From: CAKRZE01 sp045617585
GTDB taxonomy: Bacteria; Bacillota; Clostridia; Oscillospirales; CAG-272
Assembly: GCA_045617585.1 (NCBI GenBank)
Contig: JAZLIW010000204.1
Span: 1 to 36,146 of the forward strand
Direction: 5' to 3'
Length of the DNA stretch: 36,146 nt
Both the position numbers and the translations under genes were made by a program. The notes under the pieces were generated by a model that saw only the letters and a program-made list of their open reading frames with translations, had not been told where the DNA came from and ran no database searches. This document shows positions 7,673 through 17,100 of the stretch, in pieces. The first letter of the stretch is position 1; each line of letters starts with the position of its first letter.

Positions 7673-7814
7673 TATTCTTCCCTCGGAAGCCACGCCGGGG
7701 GTGAATATAAATGCCGCGGCATTCTCCGCGAATGGGCGCCGCCCGAAAAGCGGGATGCCCGGTATACCCGTTTTCCCTCGGAAATAAGGGGAAGAATAAT
7801 CGCCCGAAAAGGGC
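7673..7814 (+). promoter_or_regulatory. Structured intergenic region between SipW-type peptidase 1 and the TasA-like gene
   Basis: TATTCTTCCC (7673-7682) can pair with GGGAAGAATA (7789-7798). They enclose a 14-bp palindrome AATGCCGCGGCATT (7710-7723), and a GCCC-GAAAA-GGGC hairpin (7802-7814) follows. CGCCCGAAAAG occurs twice (7740-7750, 7801-7811). There is no T-run, so this is more likely an RNA-processing, stability or attenuation element than a full terminator. Confidence 0.45.
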
Positions 7815-7838
7815 AAAAATCTGAAAGGAGTTTTTCAC

Positions 7839-8588
7839 ATGAAAAACAAGATGATGAGAATTGCTTCCGTTCTTTTGGTCGCAACTCTCCTTTCCACCTG
7901 TGTGATCTCCGGCACGTTCGCTAAGTACGTGACCAGCGGATCCGCATCCGACTCCGCACGCGTTGCAAAGTGGGGCGTCAGATTCGATATTGATTCTGAT
8001 ATGTTTTTAACAGAATACGAATACGACGATACGACCGGCGGCTTTACTACTGATTATTCTGTGCAGTCGACGGAAAAAGTTGTTGCACCCGGTACGTCGG
8101 GCGACGCTTATTCTTTCACTACCACCGGCACGCCCGAAGTCTCTTACATCGTCTCTTTTGCAAAAACTGCCGATTCTACTTGGAAAACTATCTATACGGA
8201 TGGCAATGGGCTGGGCGATGATACGAAAGAGTATTATCCCGTAAAATTCACCATTACCTTTGATGCTTATACCAACTCCGGGTTTACCGACGTCGATGAT
8301 CTGGCGGATGCACTTGCTTACTACAAGTACTACTACTCCGTTGATGAAGAAACGTACTATGTATCCAATGACGGCGGAGACACTTGGACGGAAGCTACTG
8401 CTACTGGGGCTCCTTCTATGAACATTTCTTGGGAATGGGTCTATTCCGTTGACGCTCTGACGGATACGTATGACACTTTCCTTGGCGATGTTGCCGCAGG
8501 GGTGACTGATGGCTATACTACTACCGGACTTACTATCAGCACCGATATCAGCATTGATATTACTGCAACCGCTACTCAGATCGACTGA
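7839..8588 (+). CDS. TasA/camelysin-like secreted protein with SipW-type signal peptide
   Basis: 249 residues, with AAAGGAG 8 bases before the ATG. The N-terminus has a hydrophobic helix followed by SGTFAKYVTSGSASDSARVA, the pattern typical of SipW-cognate signal peptides; cleavage is expected near A28. The rest looks like a beta-sandwich, with APGTSG (83-88) and WEW (198-200) before YDTFLGD (211-217). These three blocks recur in the membrane-anchored protein encoded next, so the two are paralogues. By family it is a candidate fibre subunit exported by Sec and trimmed by the SipW-type peptidase. Codons are richer in A/T-ending forms than in the neighbours, which may reflect very high expression or a separate origin. 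Confidence 0.8.
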   Translation: MKNKMMRIASVLLVATLLSTCVISGTFAKYVTSGSASDSARVAKWGVRFDIDSDMFLTEYEYDDTTGGFTTDYSVQSTEKVVAPGTSGDAYSFTTTGTPEVSYIVSFAKTADSTWKTIYTDGNGLGDDTKEYYPVKFTITFDAYTNSGFTDVDDLADALAYYKYYYSVDEETYYVSNDGGDTWTEATATGAPSMNISWEWVYSVDALTDTYDTFLGDVAAGVTDGYTTTGLTISTDISIDITATATQID

Positions 8589-8638
8589 TCTTTGAATCCG
8601 AGTGATATCTGCTGACCGTATCAACTAACCGCTGATTT

Positions 8639-8667
8639 CCCCCGGTCCGACGTGGCCGGACCGGGGG
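8639..8667 (+). terminator. Strong hairpin without a T-run after the TasA-like gene
   Basis: CCCCCGGTCCG (8639-8649) pairs with CGGACCGGGGG (8657-8667). The following bases (ATTCCGCTTG) lack the T-run of a classical terminator. It may act as a leaky terminator or a 3' end stabiliser, letting the TasA-like message accumulate above the downstream genes. Confidence 0.5.
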
Positions 8668-8751
8668 ATTCCGCTTGACAAGCGCCCGGAGAACCGGTTT
8701 CCGGACCCTTATCAAACGGAAGAAACCGTATTTTTACCGAAAGGGATTTTC

Positions 8752-9762
8752 ATGAACCGTTACCGTTCTGTCAAACTGAATAGCGGTATCCGGCCGTTGA
8801 GCATCGCACTGATCCTCCTCCTGCTTCTGGAGGCGTGTTCCGTGATCATGCTCGGCAGCCGTCTTGTCGGTTTTTCCCCTGCCGCGAAGCAGCGGCAGTA
8901 TATCCCGCTGAACGAGGAATCCGGCGACACGCACCTGACCGTGACGAAAAAGCCGGAGCCCGCGAAGATCAGCGCGTCTCAGACCTCGTTTCTTTCGGGC
9001 GGTTCCGCCGGAGGTTCCGGCACGTTTCCCTCGGCAGCAACCGGCTTTCGTCCCGCGTCCTACGAGCACGGCTTCCACGTGGACGACGAGGAGGGGCTGA
9101 TCTGGGCGACCGATACCGGGATCGAGCTCTTCAAGTTCTCCTATGAAAACGGTGAGAACGTCTGCACCGTCAAGGGGGACGGCTCCAAGCGGCTGATCGC
9201 GCCCGGCACCTCCAATACCTACACCTTCACGCTGCTCAATACCGGTACCTGTACGCTCGACTACGAGATGACGGTCGACGCCTACGTGACGGGGACCGAT
9301 CAAATGATCCCGATCAACGCCCGGCTCATGGATTATACCGGCGAGTACCTTGCGGGTACGGCGGACGATATGGTCCCGATCCTTGACGTCGGCGGGATCC
9401 ATCGGAGCGGCGCGATCTCGGGCGGCTACATTGCCGATTATATCATCGAATGGGAATGGCCCTTTGAGCGCGGCGGCGAGGCAGAGGACGAATACGATAC
9501 CTTCCTCGGGGATTCGACGCTTGAAAACGAGGTCTCCGTCATGATCGTTATCACGACGGTCGCGGAATGCAATATCGACCACGAGGGCGGCGAACCGGCA
9601 CCTCAGACTGGCGACGACACGAAGATGCTCTTCTGGCTGATCGTGATGGTCCTGACGTTCGTAATGCTGATCATCCTTCTTTCCTCTGACCGCAGGCGCG
9701 AGGAGGACGAAGAGGAAGAAACGGCGATCACGGCGGAAACGGGGACCCCCGGCGGTCCATGA
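8752..9762 (+). CDS. Membrane-anchored TasA-like paralogue with sortase-like tail
   Basis: 336 residues, with AAAGGGA upstream of the ATG. An N-terminal hydrophobic segment lies at about residues 16-36, then a Ser/Gly-rich linker. The core domain shares APGTS (150-154), EWEW and EYDTFLGD (to 254) with the preceding TasA-like protein. The C-terminus has APQTGDD (283-289), a hydrophobic helix (about 293-311) and a charged tail (SSDRRREEDEEEE), an arrangement like an LPXTG-type sorting signal, though the cytoplasmic tail is longer than usual. It is a plausible anchor or nucleator for fibres made of the secreted paralogue, playing the part TapA plays in Bacillus, though not homologous to it as far as I can see. 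It overlaps the next gene by 4 bases. Confidence 0.65.
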   Translation: MNRYRSVKLNSGIRPLSIALILLLLLEACSVIMLGSRLVGFSPAAKQRQYIPLNEESGDTHLTVTKKPEPAKISASQTSFLSGGSAGGSGTFPSAATGFRPASYEHGFHVDDEEGLIWATDTGIELFKFSYENGENVCTVKGDGSKRLIAPGTSNTYTFTLLNTGTCTLDYEMTVDAYVTGTDQMIPINARLMDYTGEYLAGTADDMVPILDVGGIHRSGAISGGYIADYIIEWEWPFERGGEAEDEYDTFLGDSTLENEVSVMIVITTVAECNIDHEGGEPAPQTGDDTKMLFWLIVMVLTFVMLIILLSSDRRREEDEEEETAITAETGTPGGP

Positions 9763-10358
9763 AAAATCCGGAGCGCGTCAGTATGGTCAAAAAGAATAAG
9801 AAGCTGCTGTCCGGTCTGCTCCGCGGGATCGTGATTGCGGTCGCGGGCGTTCTGCTCGGGATCAACGTCTATTTCCTGAACGCGGAAAGTCTGGTCGGCA
9901 ATGGGATGCCGATGCCGTTCGGCGTCGGAGCCTCGATCGTGCTGTCCGGCAGCATGGAACCGACGCTGCATGTGGACGATCTGATCTTCGTCAAAAAGGC
10001 GGAGACCTTCACGGTCGGCGATATCGTGGTCTATCAGTCGCACGGCTCCTCGGTCGTGCATCGGATCATGTCTCTGGACGGGGAAACGGTGACGACGAAG
10101 GGTGACGCGAACAATACCGAGGACGATCCGATCACGGTTTCGGATATCAAAGGCATATACGTGGGAAAGATCGGCGGCGTCGGCGGCTTCGTCCGCTTTA
10201 TGAAGTCCCCGGTCGGCACGATCCTGATCCTCGCCGCGGCGCTGATCCTGCTGGAGCTTTCGTTCCGGAAGGAAAAAGAGTCCGGCGACAGGGAACTGGA
10301 CGAGATCAAGGAAGAGATCCGCCGGCTGCAGGCGGAGCAGCAGAACAAAGAGCAGTAA
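9759..10358 (+). CDS. SipW-type signal peptidase I (second copy)
   Basis: 199-residue peptidase of the same S26B branch as the first copy but clearly divergent. A membrane helix is at about residues 18-40. The catalytic Ser is in LSGSMEPT (S65), the His in VVHRIM (H101) and the Asp region in TKGDANNTEDD (D116, D122/D123), with a second helix near 155-172. The tail is a charged coiled coil (EKESGDRELDEIKEEIRRL). The ATGA overlap with the preceding gene favours the start at 9759; an in-frame ATG at 9783 with GGAG 10 bases upstream is an alternative that removes eight residues. Its position between the anchored paralogue and another SipW-type substrate suggests a separate substrate from copy one. 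Confidence 0.9.
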   Translation: MKNPERVSMVKKNKKLLSGLLRGIVIAVAGVLLGINVYFLNAESLVGNGMPMPFGVGASIVLSGSMEPTLHVDDLIFVKKAETFTVGDIVVYQSHGSSVVHRIMSLDGETVTTKGDANNTEDDPITVSDIKGIYVGKIGGVGGFVRFMKSPVGTILILAAALILLELSFRKEKESGDRELDEIKEEIRRLQAEQQNKEQ

Positions 10359-10389
10359 ACCGCGGAAAGCAGAAAGGAGAGAAAGCGCA

Positions 10390-11043
10390 ATGAACGGAAA
10401 AGCAAAGCATACCCCCGGTCAGATCATGATGCTGACGGCAGGGGTGCTTCTGTGCCTCGTTGTGATTTCGATCCGACTGATGGGCGGTCTTTGGGCGAAA
10501 TACCTGACGCAGGACGATGCCCGGGATCAGGCAAGAGTGATCCGCTTCGGCGCCGTGACGATCACGGAATCCACCGGCAGTCAGTATATCATTACCCCCG
10601 GCGTCGGGATCAGCAAGAATCCCCTGCTTTCTTTCCCCGCTTCCGAGGCGACGAGCGTCGTCTTTCTGACCGTGGACGCGGTACACTGGACGGCGGACGG
10701 AAATTACGGCTTCAAGTGCGGCGGCTCGACCGGTGCAAGTCTGACCTGGTCGGTCGACAATGCGCAGTGGACGTACCTGAAGACGGAGACCGACGGGAAA
10801 AAGGTCTACTACCGCGTCGTGGAGGCGCTGGAGGAACTGGACGATATTCCGCTGATCAAGGACAGCGTGATCGCCGTTGACGACGATCTGCTCCGCACGG
10901 AACTGGACACCCTTTCCCTGACGGCAAATCTCCCGAAGATCGTCTTCGAGGGCATCGATATGCAGGTCGGAGGGATCGGCGGCACGTATGCGTCGGACGC
11001 CGCGCTTGCGGCGGCAGCGTGGGCAAAGGTGAGCACACATTAA
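10390..11043 (+). CDS. Secreted protein with SipW-type signal peptide, function unknown
   Basis: 217 residues, with AAAGGAG 10 bases before the ATG and 31 bases after peptidase 2. The hydrophobic segment (about 11-33) is followed by GGLWAKYLTQDDARDQARVI, the same G-x-x-A-K-Y-(x)n-A-R-V pattern seen in the TasA-like protein, so it is a likely substrate of one of the two peptidases. The mature part looks beta-rich (SEATSVVFLTVDAVHW) and has two more aromatic-rich strands. There is no cell-wall anchor. It is probably a minor fibre or pilin-like subunit; no firm family can be named. Confidence 0.65.
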   Translation: MNGKAKHTPGQIMMLTAGVLLCLVVISIRLMGGLWAKYLTQDDARDQARVIRFGAVTITESTGSQYIITPGVGISKNPLLSFPASEATSVVFLTVDAVHWTADGNYGFKCGGSTGASLTWSVDNAQWTYLKTETDGKKVYYRVVEALEELDDIPLIKDSVIAVDDDLLRTELDTLSLTANLPKIVFEGIDMQVGGIGGTYASDAALAAAAWAKVSTH

Positions 11044-11103
11044 AGGCATAAAAAAGAAATGAATGATTTTTTATTGAACGCTATGGGAAAAGGAGGACGC
11101 ACC

Positions 11104-14100
11104 ATGAAAAAAACGGGCTTTTTCAAACGGCTTCTGTCGTTTGTTCTTTGCGTCTGCATGCTGGTCCCGTGTCTCTCGGACGTCCTTCCTTTGGAAATAT
11201 TCGCGGAGGGAGAACCGGACCTATACGTGACGGACGGAAAGAAAAAAGTCACGGAGATCGAGCTCCCGAAAAACGAAAAGACGGATCTGACCGCCGTCGC
11301 GGAGAACTTTACTCCTTCGGCGTACGGCTGGCAGGTCCTTGCCGACGCCGAAAACAACGTCTGGGCAAAGATCTACGATAAGAACGAAAAGACGATCGAG
11401 GTCTCGCATCCGCTCCTTTATACGATCCTCAACGAGTTCGGCGGTGCGTATCTCCGTGCGGTCGGTGAGACCGAGTTCGGACGTATCTACTCCGAACCTG
11501 TTTTCGTTCTCGTGACCGACCCGACGTCGGAGGAGAGCGAGGAGTACGTCCCGAACGAGCCGAAGCGCTTCCTTGCCGCGGGCAGCGGGATCACCATCAC
11601 GATCAACTATCTGGACGGGGAAGACCCGACCAAGAGCGTGTATTCTCCGTTTACCGCGACGCTTTCGGGCGACTCCACCTATTCGCAGAACGTCCTGAGC
11701 CCGACCAATATCGGTTACGCGCCCTTCTGGACCGGGGACGCCGGCGATGCCGCTCCCACGGACGGCGATACGTTTGAGGTCACCGTCGGAGGCGAGACCC
11801 GGACCTATACCTACGACGGAACGACCGGTTCGTTCATCGACGACGTGACCTCCCTCGTTGAAACGGACGTTTCGTGGCTCACCGCGCTGAATACGCAGGT
11901 GATCGCCTCCGCCGCCACGGAGGACGCTTCGATCATCCACGTCTCGTTCGATCCTGTGACCGGCCCCTTCGAGGACGTCGTGATCAACGTGTATTATCAG
12001 GCGATCGAGGTCCCGTTCTCCGTTCGTTACTACTTCCAGAATATCAACGACGACGGTTATACCCTGAACGCGGCGATCTCCTATAACGGTCTCGCAAAGA
12101 CCGGCTCGATCGTTTCGGACGAGGTACTGGAGCAGCCGGTCAACGATTACTACGGCAACGTCGACGACTTCGGCTTTACGCCTTTGTACCACTATCCCGA
12201 GGCTGTCGCCGCGGACGGTTCCACCGTATTCGAGTGCTATTACGACAGAAACTACTATCTGATCAAGTTCGATATGAACGGCGGCTACGGCGTTGAGCCG
12301 ATCTATGCCCGCTACGGGTCGTCCTTCGTCGTGACGCCGCCGACACGCCCCGGTTATGTTTTCATGGGCTGGGATGAGGTCACCACCTACGAATTCAATG
12401 TTTATGTCAAGGTCGACGGAGTTGAGACGCAGGTCGGCATTCAGACGATGACGGCACAGGAGTACGTTGAACTCGGAAGCCCGTCGTCGTTTACCCGGAA
12501 CTATACTACTCCCGGCGGAGTACAGTATGAAAACGCGATTTTCCGCCTCGCAGATTCTTACGGTGACGGAACACCGGATGAGGCAACTTCCGATCCCAAC
12601 TCTTTTATCGGTACTATCGAATCCTGCACCATCGCATATAAAGCGATCTGGACGGTGACCAACTCGAACGTCACGATCCTTTATTGGAAGGAAAATGCCA
12701 ATGACAACGGCTATTCCTACTGGGGTTCCGATACGGTCTATGCTGTTTCGGCTTCTTATGTGGGCGGAGATACGGATAAGATCTATAAAGTCGGTGAAAA
12801 TTACGTTACGCAGACTCAAAAATACAAGGATCTTCCGACTTCGCTCAAAACAGGTGATTATAATCAATTTGAGATCAGTCATGCCGACAACGACGTGCTT
12901 GTTGAGGGCGACGGTTCCTCTGCAGTCAACGTTTACTACAAACGCAGGATTCATACCATTACCTTGCGTGATACCGGAGTGGCTTGTCAAATTGAGCCGC
13001 ACACACATACAGACGACTGTTACGACTATCTTTGCAATCTGCATTCCCATACTTTGGCATGCTACGGCTGCGGTCTGGAGGAAGTGCCCCATACTGAGGA
13101 CTGCTGTTCTCTTCCCGAACATACGCATACTTCGGCGTGCCTGCTCGAATGTGATAAAGAGGCACATACACATACGGATGCGTGCTATAACTGCGGTTTT
13201 GCCGCCGACTATCAGCATACGCATACCGCCGCCTGCTGTGCCAAAGAGGTACACGTCCATACCGGCGACGAGTGCTGTTCCGTCACGGTCCACACTCATA
13301 CGGATGCGTGCTGTGACTTGCCGGAACACGTTCACAACGGAACGAACTGTAACTATCTGATTTGTTCCAAACACGCGCACGATTTTTCATGCTATACGAG
13401 CCAAAGTCTCTCCACTACCAACGACAACATAGAATACGCGAGTTACATCAATAATCCGGTCAATGGCACGATTTATCGCTATCGCAGGAACAACACCAAC
13501 TGTTACACGTTCTTCTACTATAATGATACATGGTATTTTATTGGGAATACCGGGAACAATAACAGCGCTCTTTCCGGATCTACCGGCGGAATATCGTTCA
13601 GCGGGAATCTTGCTCGTCCCGGGGGAAACGGTCAGTCTACTTCCGTTACCGCCAACAGAAACTGCGGTCAGCCGGATCATGCCCACACCGCTGCCTGTTA
13701 TTCCTGCGGCAAGATAGAAGCACCCCACACCCTTGCTTGCTACACAAGCCAAAACCTCGGCACGAACAACCTAAACTATACCGGCGAAATTGACAACCCG
13801 GTGAACGGTACCATTTATCGCTATCACTATTACGAATGGCATCTGATTGGTGGCAGCGATAACGTTTACTACAACTATTTCTACGTTAACGACACCTGGT
13901 ACTATATCAGCAACGCATCCGGCAATACCACAGGCTCGATAGGCGGTATCTCCTTCAGCGGCACGCTGACCAATCCGGGAAATAACAGTTATACCTCCGT
14001 TACTGCCGCCACCGCCTGCACTACCCATCACAAGCACGACGGTACCTGCTGCACGCTGACGGCGCACACTCACGGTGACGGAACTTGCAACCTGAACAAC

Positions 14101-17100
14101 TGCCCGACCCACGGCGCGGAACATACTCACGGTGACGGTCATTGCGTGTACGACAAATGCGGCAAAACCGCACATACCCACACCGACGGTACCTGCGTTT
14201 ACACGAAATGCGGGCTGGAAGAGCACACCCACACCGATGCCTGCCTCCAGTGCGGCAAAGAGGCACACGTCCATTCCGAGGCGTGCCAATATGCCTGCGG
14301 CAAAACGGCACATACGCATACCGCCGCCTGCTGCACGACGGAGGAGCACAATCATTCGCTTGCATGCTATACTGTCGGCGGCACATATCATCCCAATGGC
14401 GCCAATCAAGACGTTCATATCAGCACGTCGGTCACCAACTACGAAAAAATAGCGACCGTTACTATTAACGGTGTCACACTGTATTACAACTCTCAGGCCA
14501 ATAGCCCGGTGTGTGTAAAAATCGGGGATGAACTTCATCCTCTCTACTATGGTGGAAACGCTAACAATACTATTCGATCTGACCGCGTAAAAACAACGTA
14601 TTATTATTTCAACAACCTTACGTTCACCCAAACGTGCAGTGCAGCTGTGCATTCACACGGCGATGGCAATTGTACCTACGGCTGCGGGATACAGGAGCAC
14701 ACCCATAACGACTTCTGTTATGGCTGCGGCAAAACCGCTCATGCTCACGGCGACGGTTCATGCAACGCTCTCGCATGCACGAATCCGGATCACCATACAC
14801 ACAATGATGCATGCCTGATCTGCGGATTTACCGAGAGCCACGTCCATACTGCGGATTGCCCTTACGGGCTGATCTGCACGAAACCGGAGCATAGTCATTC
14901 TACCGATGACGGAACGCGCAAGATCGTCAAAATCATTCAAGCCAAGTACGGACAGACGATCGTTGATGAATGGAATTTTACGACGGAAAAAGACGGGCTT
15001 ACTTATCCGAAAGCTGGAAAGGTGGCGTCCTGGACCCCGGTAAACGACTCGCAGTTGGATGAGCGTCTTGCGTTCCTTGCGGTCATGACGGACCGTGATA
15101 TTACGTTTAACTATACGGACTCTACGAACCCCAAACGCTATTATAATTACTACATAGAGTGTCTGCCCGGGGAGACCGGAGTAGTGACCCGCGACGGCAA
15201 AAACTACAAATACTATATGCAAAACGGGACGTTGGAGGTCAACTTCGGCATCTGGACACGTCCTGAGGACTTCTTTGCGATCGACGGTTTCGTTGCAGCC
15301 GCCGCTTACAACGGCAGCAGTGCGATCGGAATAAACACCGACAGTGAGAATCTCGGCAATGGCGCAACTGTCAGCATGTATTACGACCGCAGCAAATACA
15401 AGCTCGATATCTTCAACGTAGACGGGAGTACAATATCTTCCATAGAACTTCCGTTTGAAACGAGTATATTGCCTTACGTAGAAAACATAGGAACCCCGCC
15501 CTATCCGTCGACGCTGGAACCAAATGCTTACGTATTTGACGGATGGTATACGACTGCGGGCTGTTACGCCGGGTCAGAACTGAAGGGTACGGAAAAAATG
15601 CCGTCGGTCGGCTTTGCGGTCCATGCGAAATGGTCGCCCGTACGGCACACGGTCCGCTTCTTCGAGACCTACGACGATATGCTTGCCTATGAAGCAAGCG
15701 TCGAAAGCGGCTCGCCGGACGAATCCCTCGTTTACGTCAAGCAAACGATGCCGGACGAGGAGTATACGCGCCTCGTGGAACACGGCAAGTACGTTGGATC
15801 CATTCCGAACCCCGATAAACTGCTTGTGACCAACCCGGGCGGTTCCACGTCGGAATATGACTTTGCCGGTTGGTTCTATATTCAGAACGAATCCAAAAAA
15901 GCGTTTACGCCGCTGGATATGCCGATCAACGGCGATATGAATATTTACGCCGACTGGGGCACGCATACCGCGCAGCCCTACGCGATCCATTACGCCCTCG
16001 ACGAAAATGAGATAGACGCTGACTGGCTGGCGGTACTCGGCACGGCGTCCGAGACGGCGGTCAACCGCGAAAAGACCGTGACGGTCGGCACCGACGAGCG
16101 GACCTATATCTGTCTGCTCGATGAAGGAGATACCTACCATTGGCACCGCGTTATTGCCGACGCGACGCAGGGCTACGCGTATCAGGGCACGACCCGCACC
16201 TTTGCCGCGAAGGCAGGGGAAAACTACCATCAGCTTTACGACGACGGAACGACGGACTTCAACGAGGGCTATTATCCGATGCCCGCCTCTCACTCGATCA
16301 CGATGGTGTACGAGGAGAACAGCATCGAGCCGAGATCGAACGTATTCACCTTCCGTTACGTCTACGTGGAAGAGGTGGATTACTGGATCCGTTATATCGA
16401 CACGACGACGGGAGAACGGATGCTTGATTCCCGCGGGGACCCGATCGCCGACATAGAGAAGACCACCAAGAAGGCGGTCGTGACCGAGCGTTTCAGACCC
16501 TTTACCGATTATCTGCCCGACGCGTTCTACAAGCAGTGCATCCTCGCGGTCATTCCCGACACGGCGAACCCGGGGCACTTTAAGGCGTCTCCGGAGAACG
16601 TGATCACCTTCTACTATACGCCGAACGATTCTTCCGCAAAATACACCGTCCACTTCCTGCTGCAGAACTCCGACGAAGCGAGCAGAACGCTGAATGCCTC
16701 GGATTTCGTTGTCAATTTCGATACGGATCCGACAAGCGACGAATACGGGACCTACACGTTCTCGGATAAATTCACCGAGTCCGCGTCCCGGATCGACGGT
16801 ATCGCCGATAAGGATACCCCGATCCCGATCATTCCGATCGACTTCGCCGGCTTTGAACTGATCAGAAGCCCCGCCCGCACGGTGGAATTCGACGGTGTGG
16901 TCGAATTCGCCGACGCGACGACGCTGACCCTGACGCAGAACAGTACGACCGGGGATTACGAGTACATCATCACGCCGGTCACGGACGGTACGGACGTCTT
17001 CCTCTTCTATCAGCGCAAGCCTTATCCCTATAAGATCTACCATCTCCTTTACGGTACTTCGATCGCAGCCGCGGATCTCGCGACTTACACGACGGTCGAT

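Noticed and set aside
8675..8715. TTGACA sequence upstream of the anchored TasA-like gene
   Set aside because: No -10-like sequence at 16-18 bases; the gene is better explained as part of the upstream transcript.
12985..14898. Regularly repeated short DNA strings that could suggest a CRISPR array
   Set aside because: The repeats are degenerate at DNA level, remain in one reading frame, lack constant spacer length and have no cas genes nearby.
11221..17043. Several long minus-strand open frames opposite the giant surface gene
   Set aside because: Val/Arg-rich shadow translations of the repeat-rich coding strand, without starts or domains.
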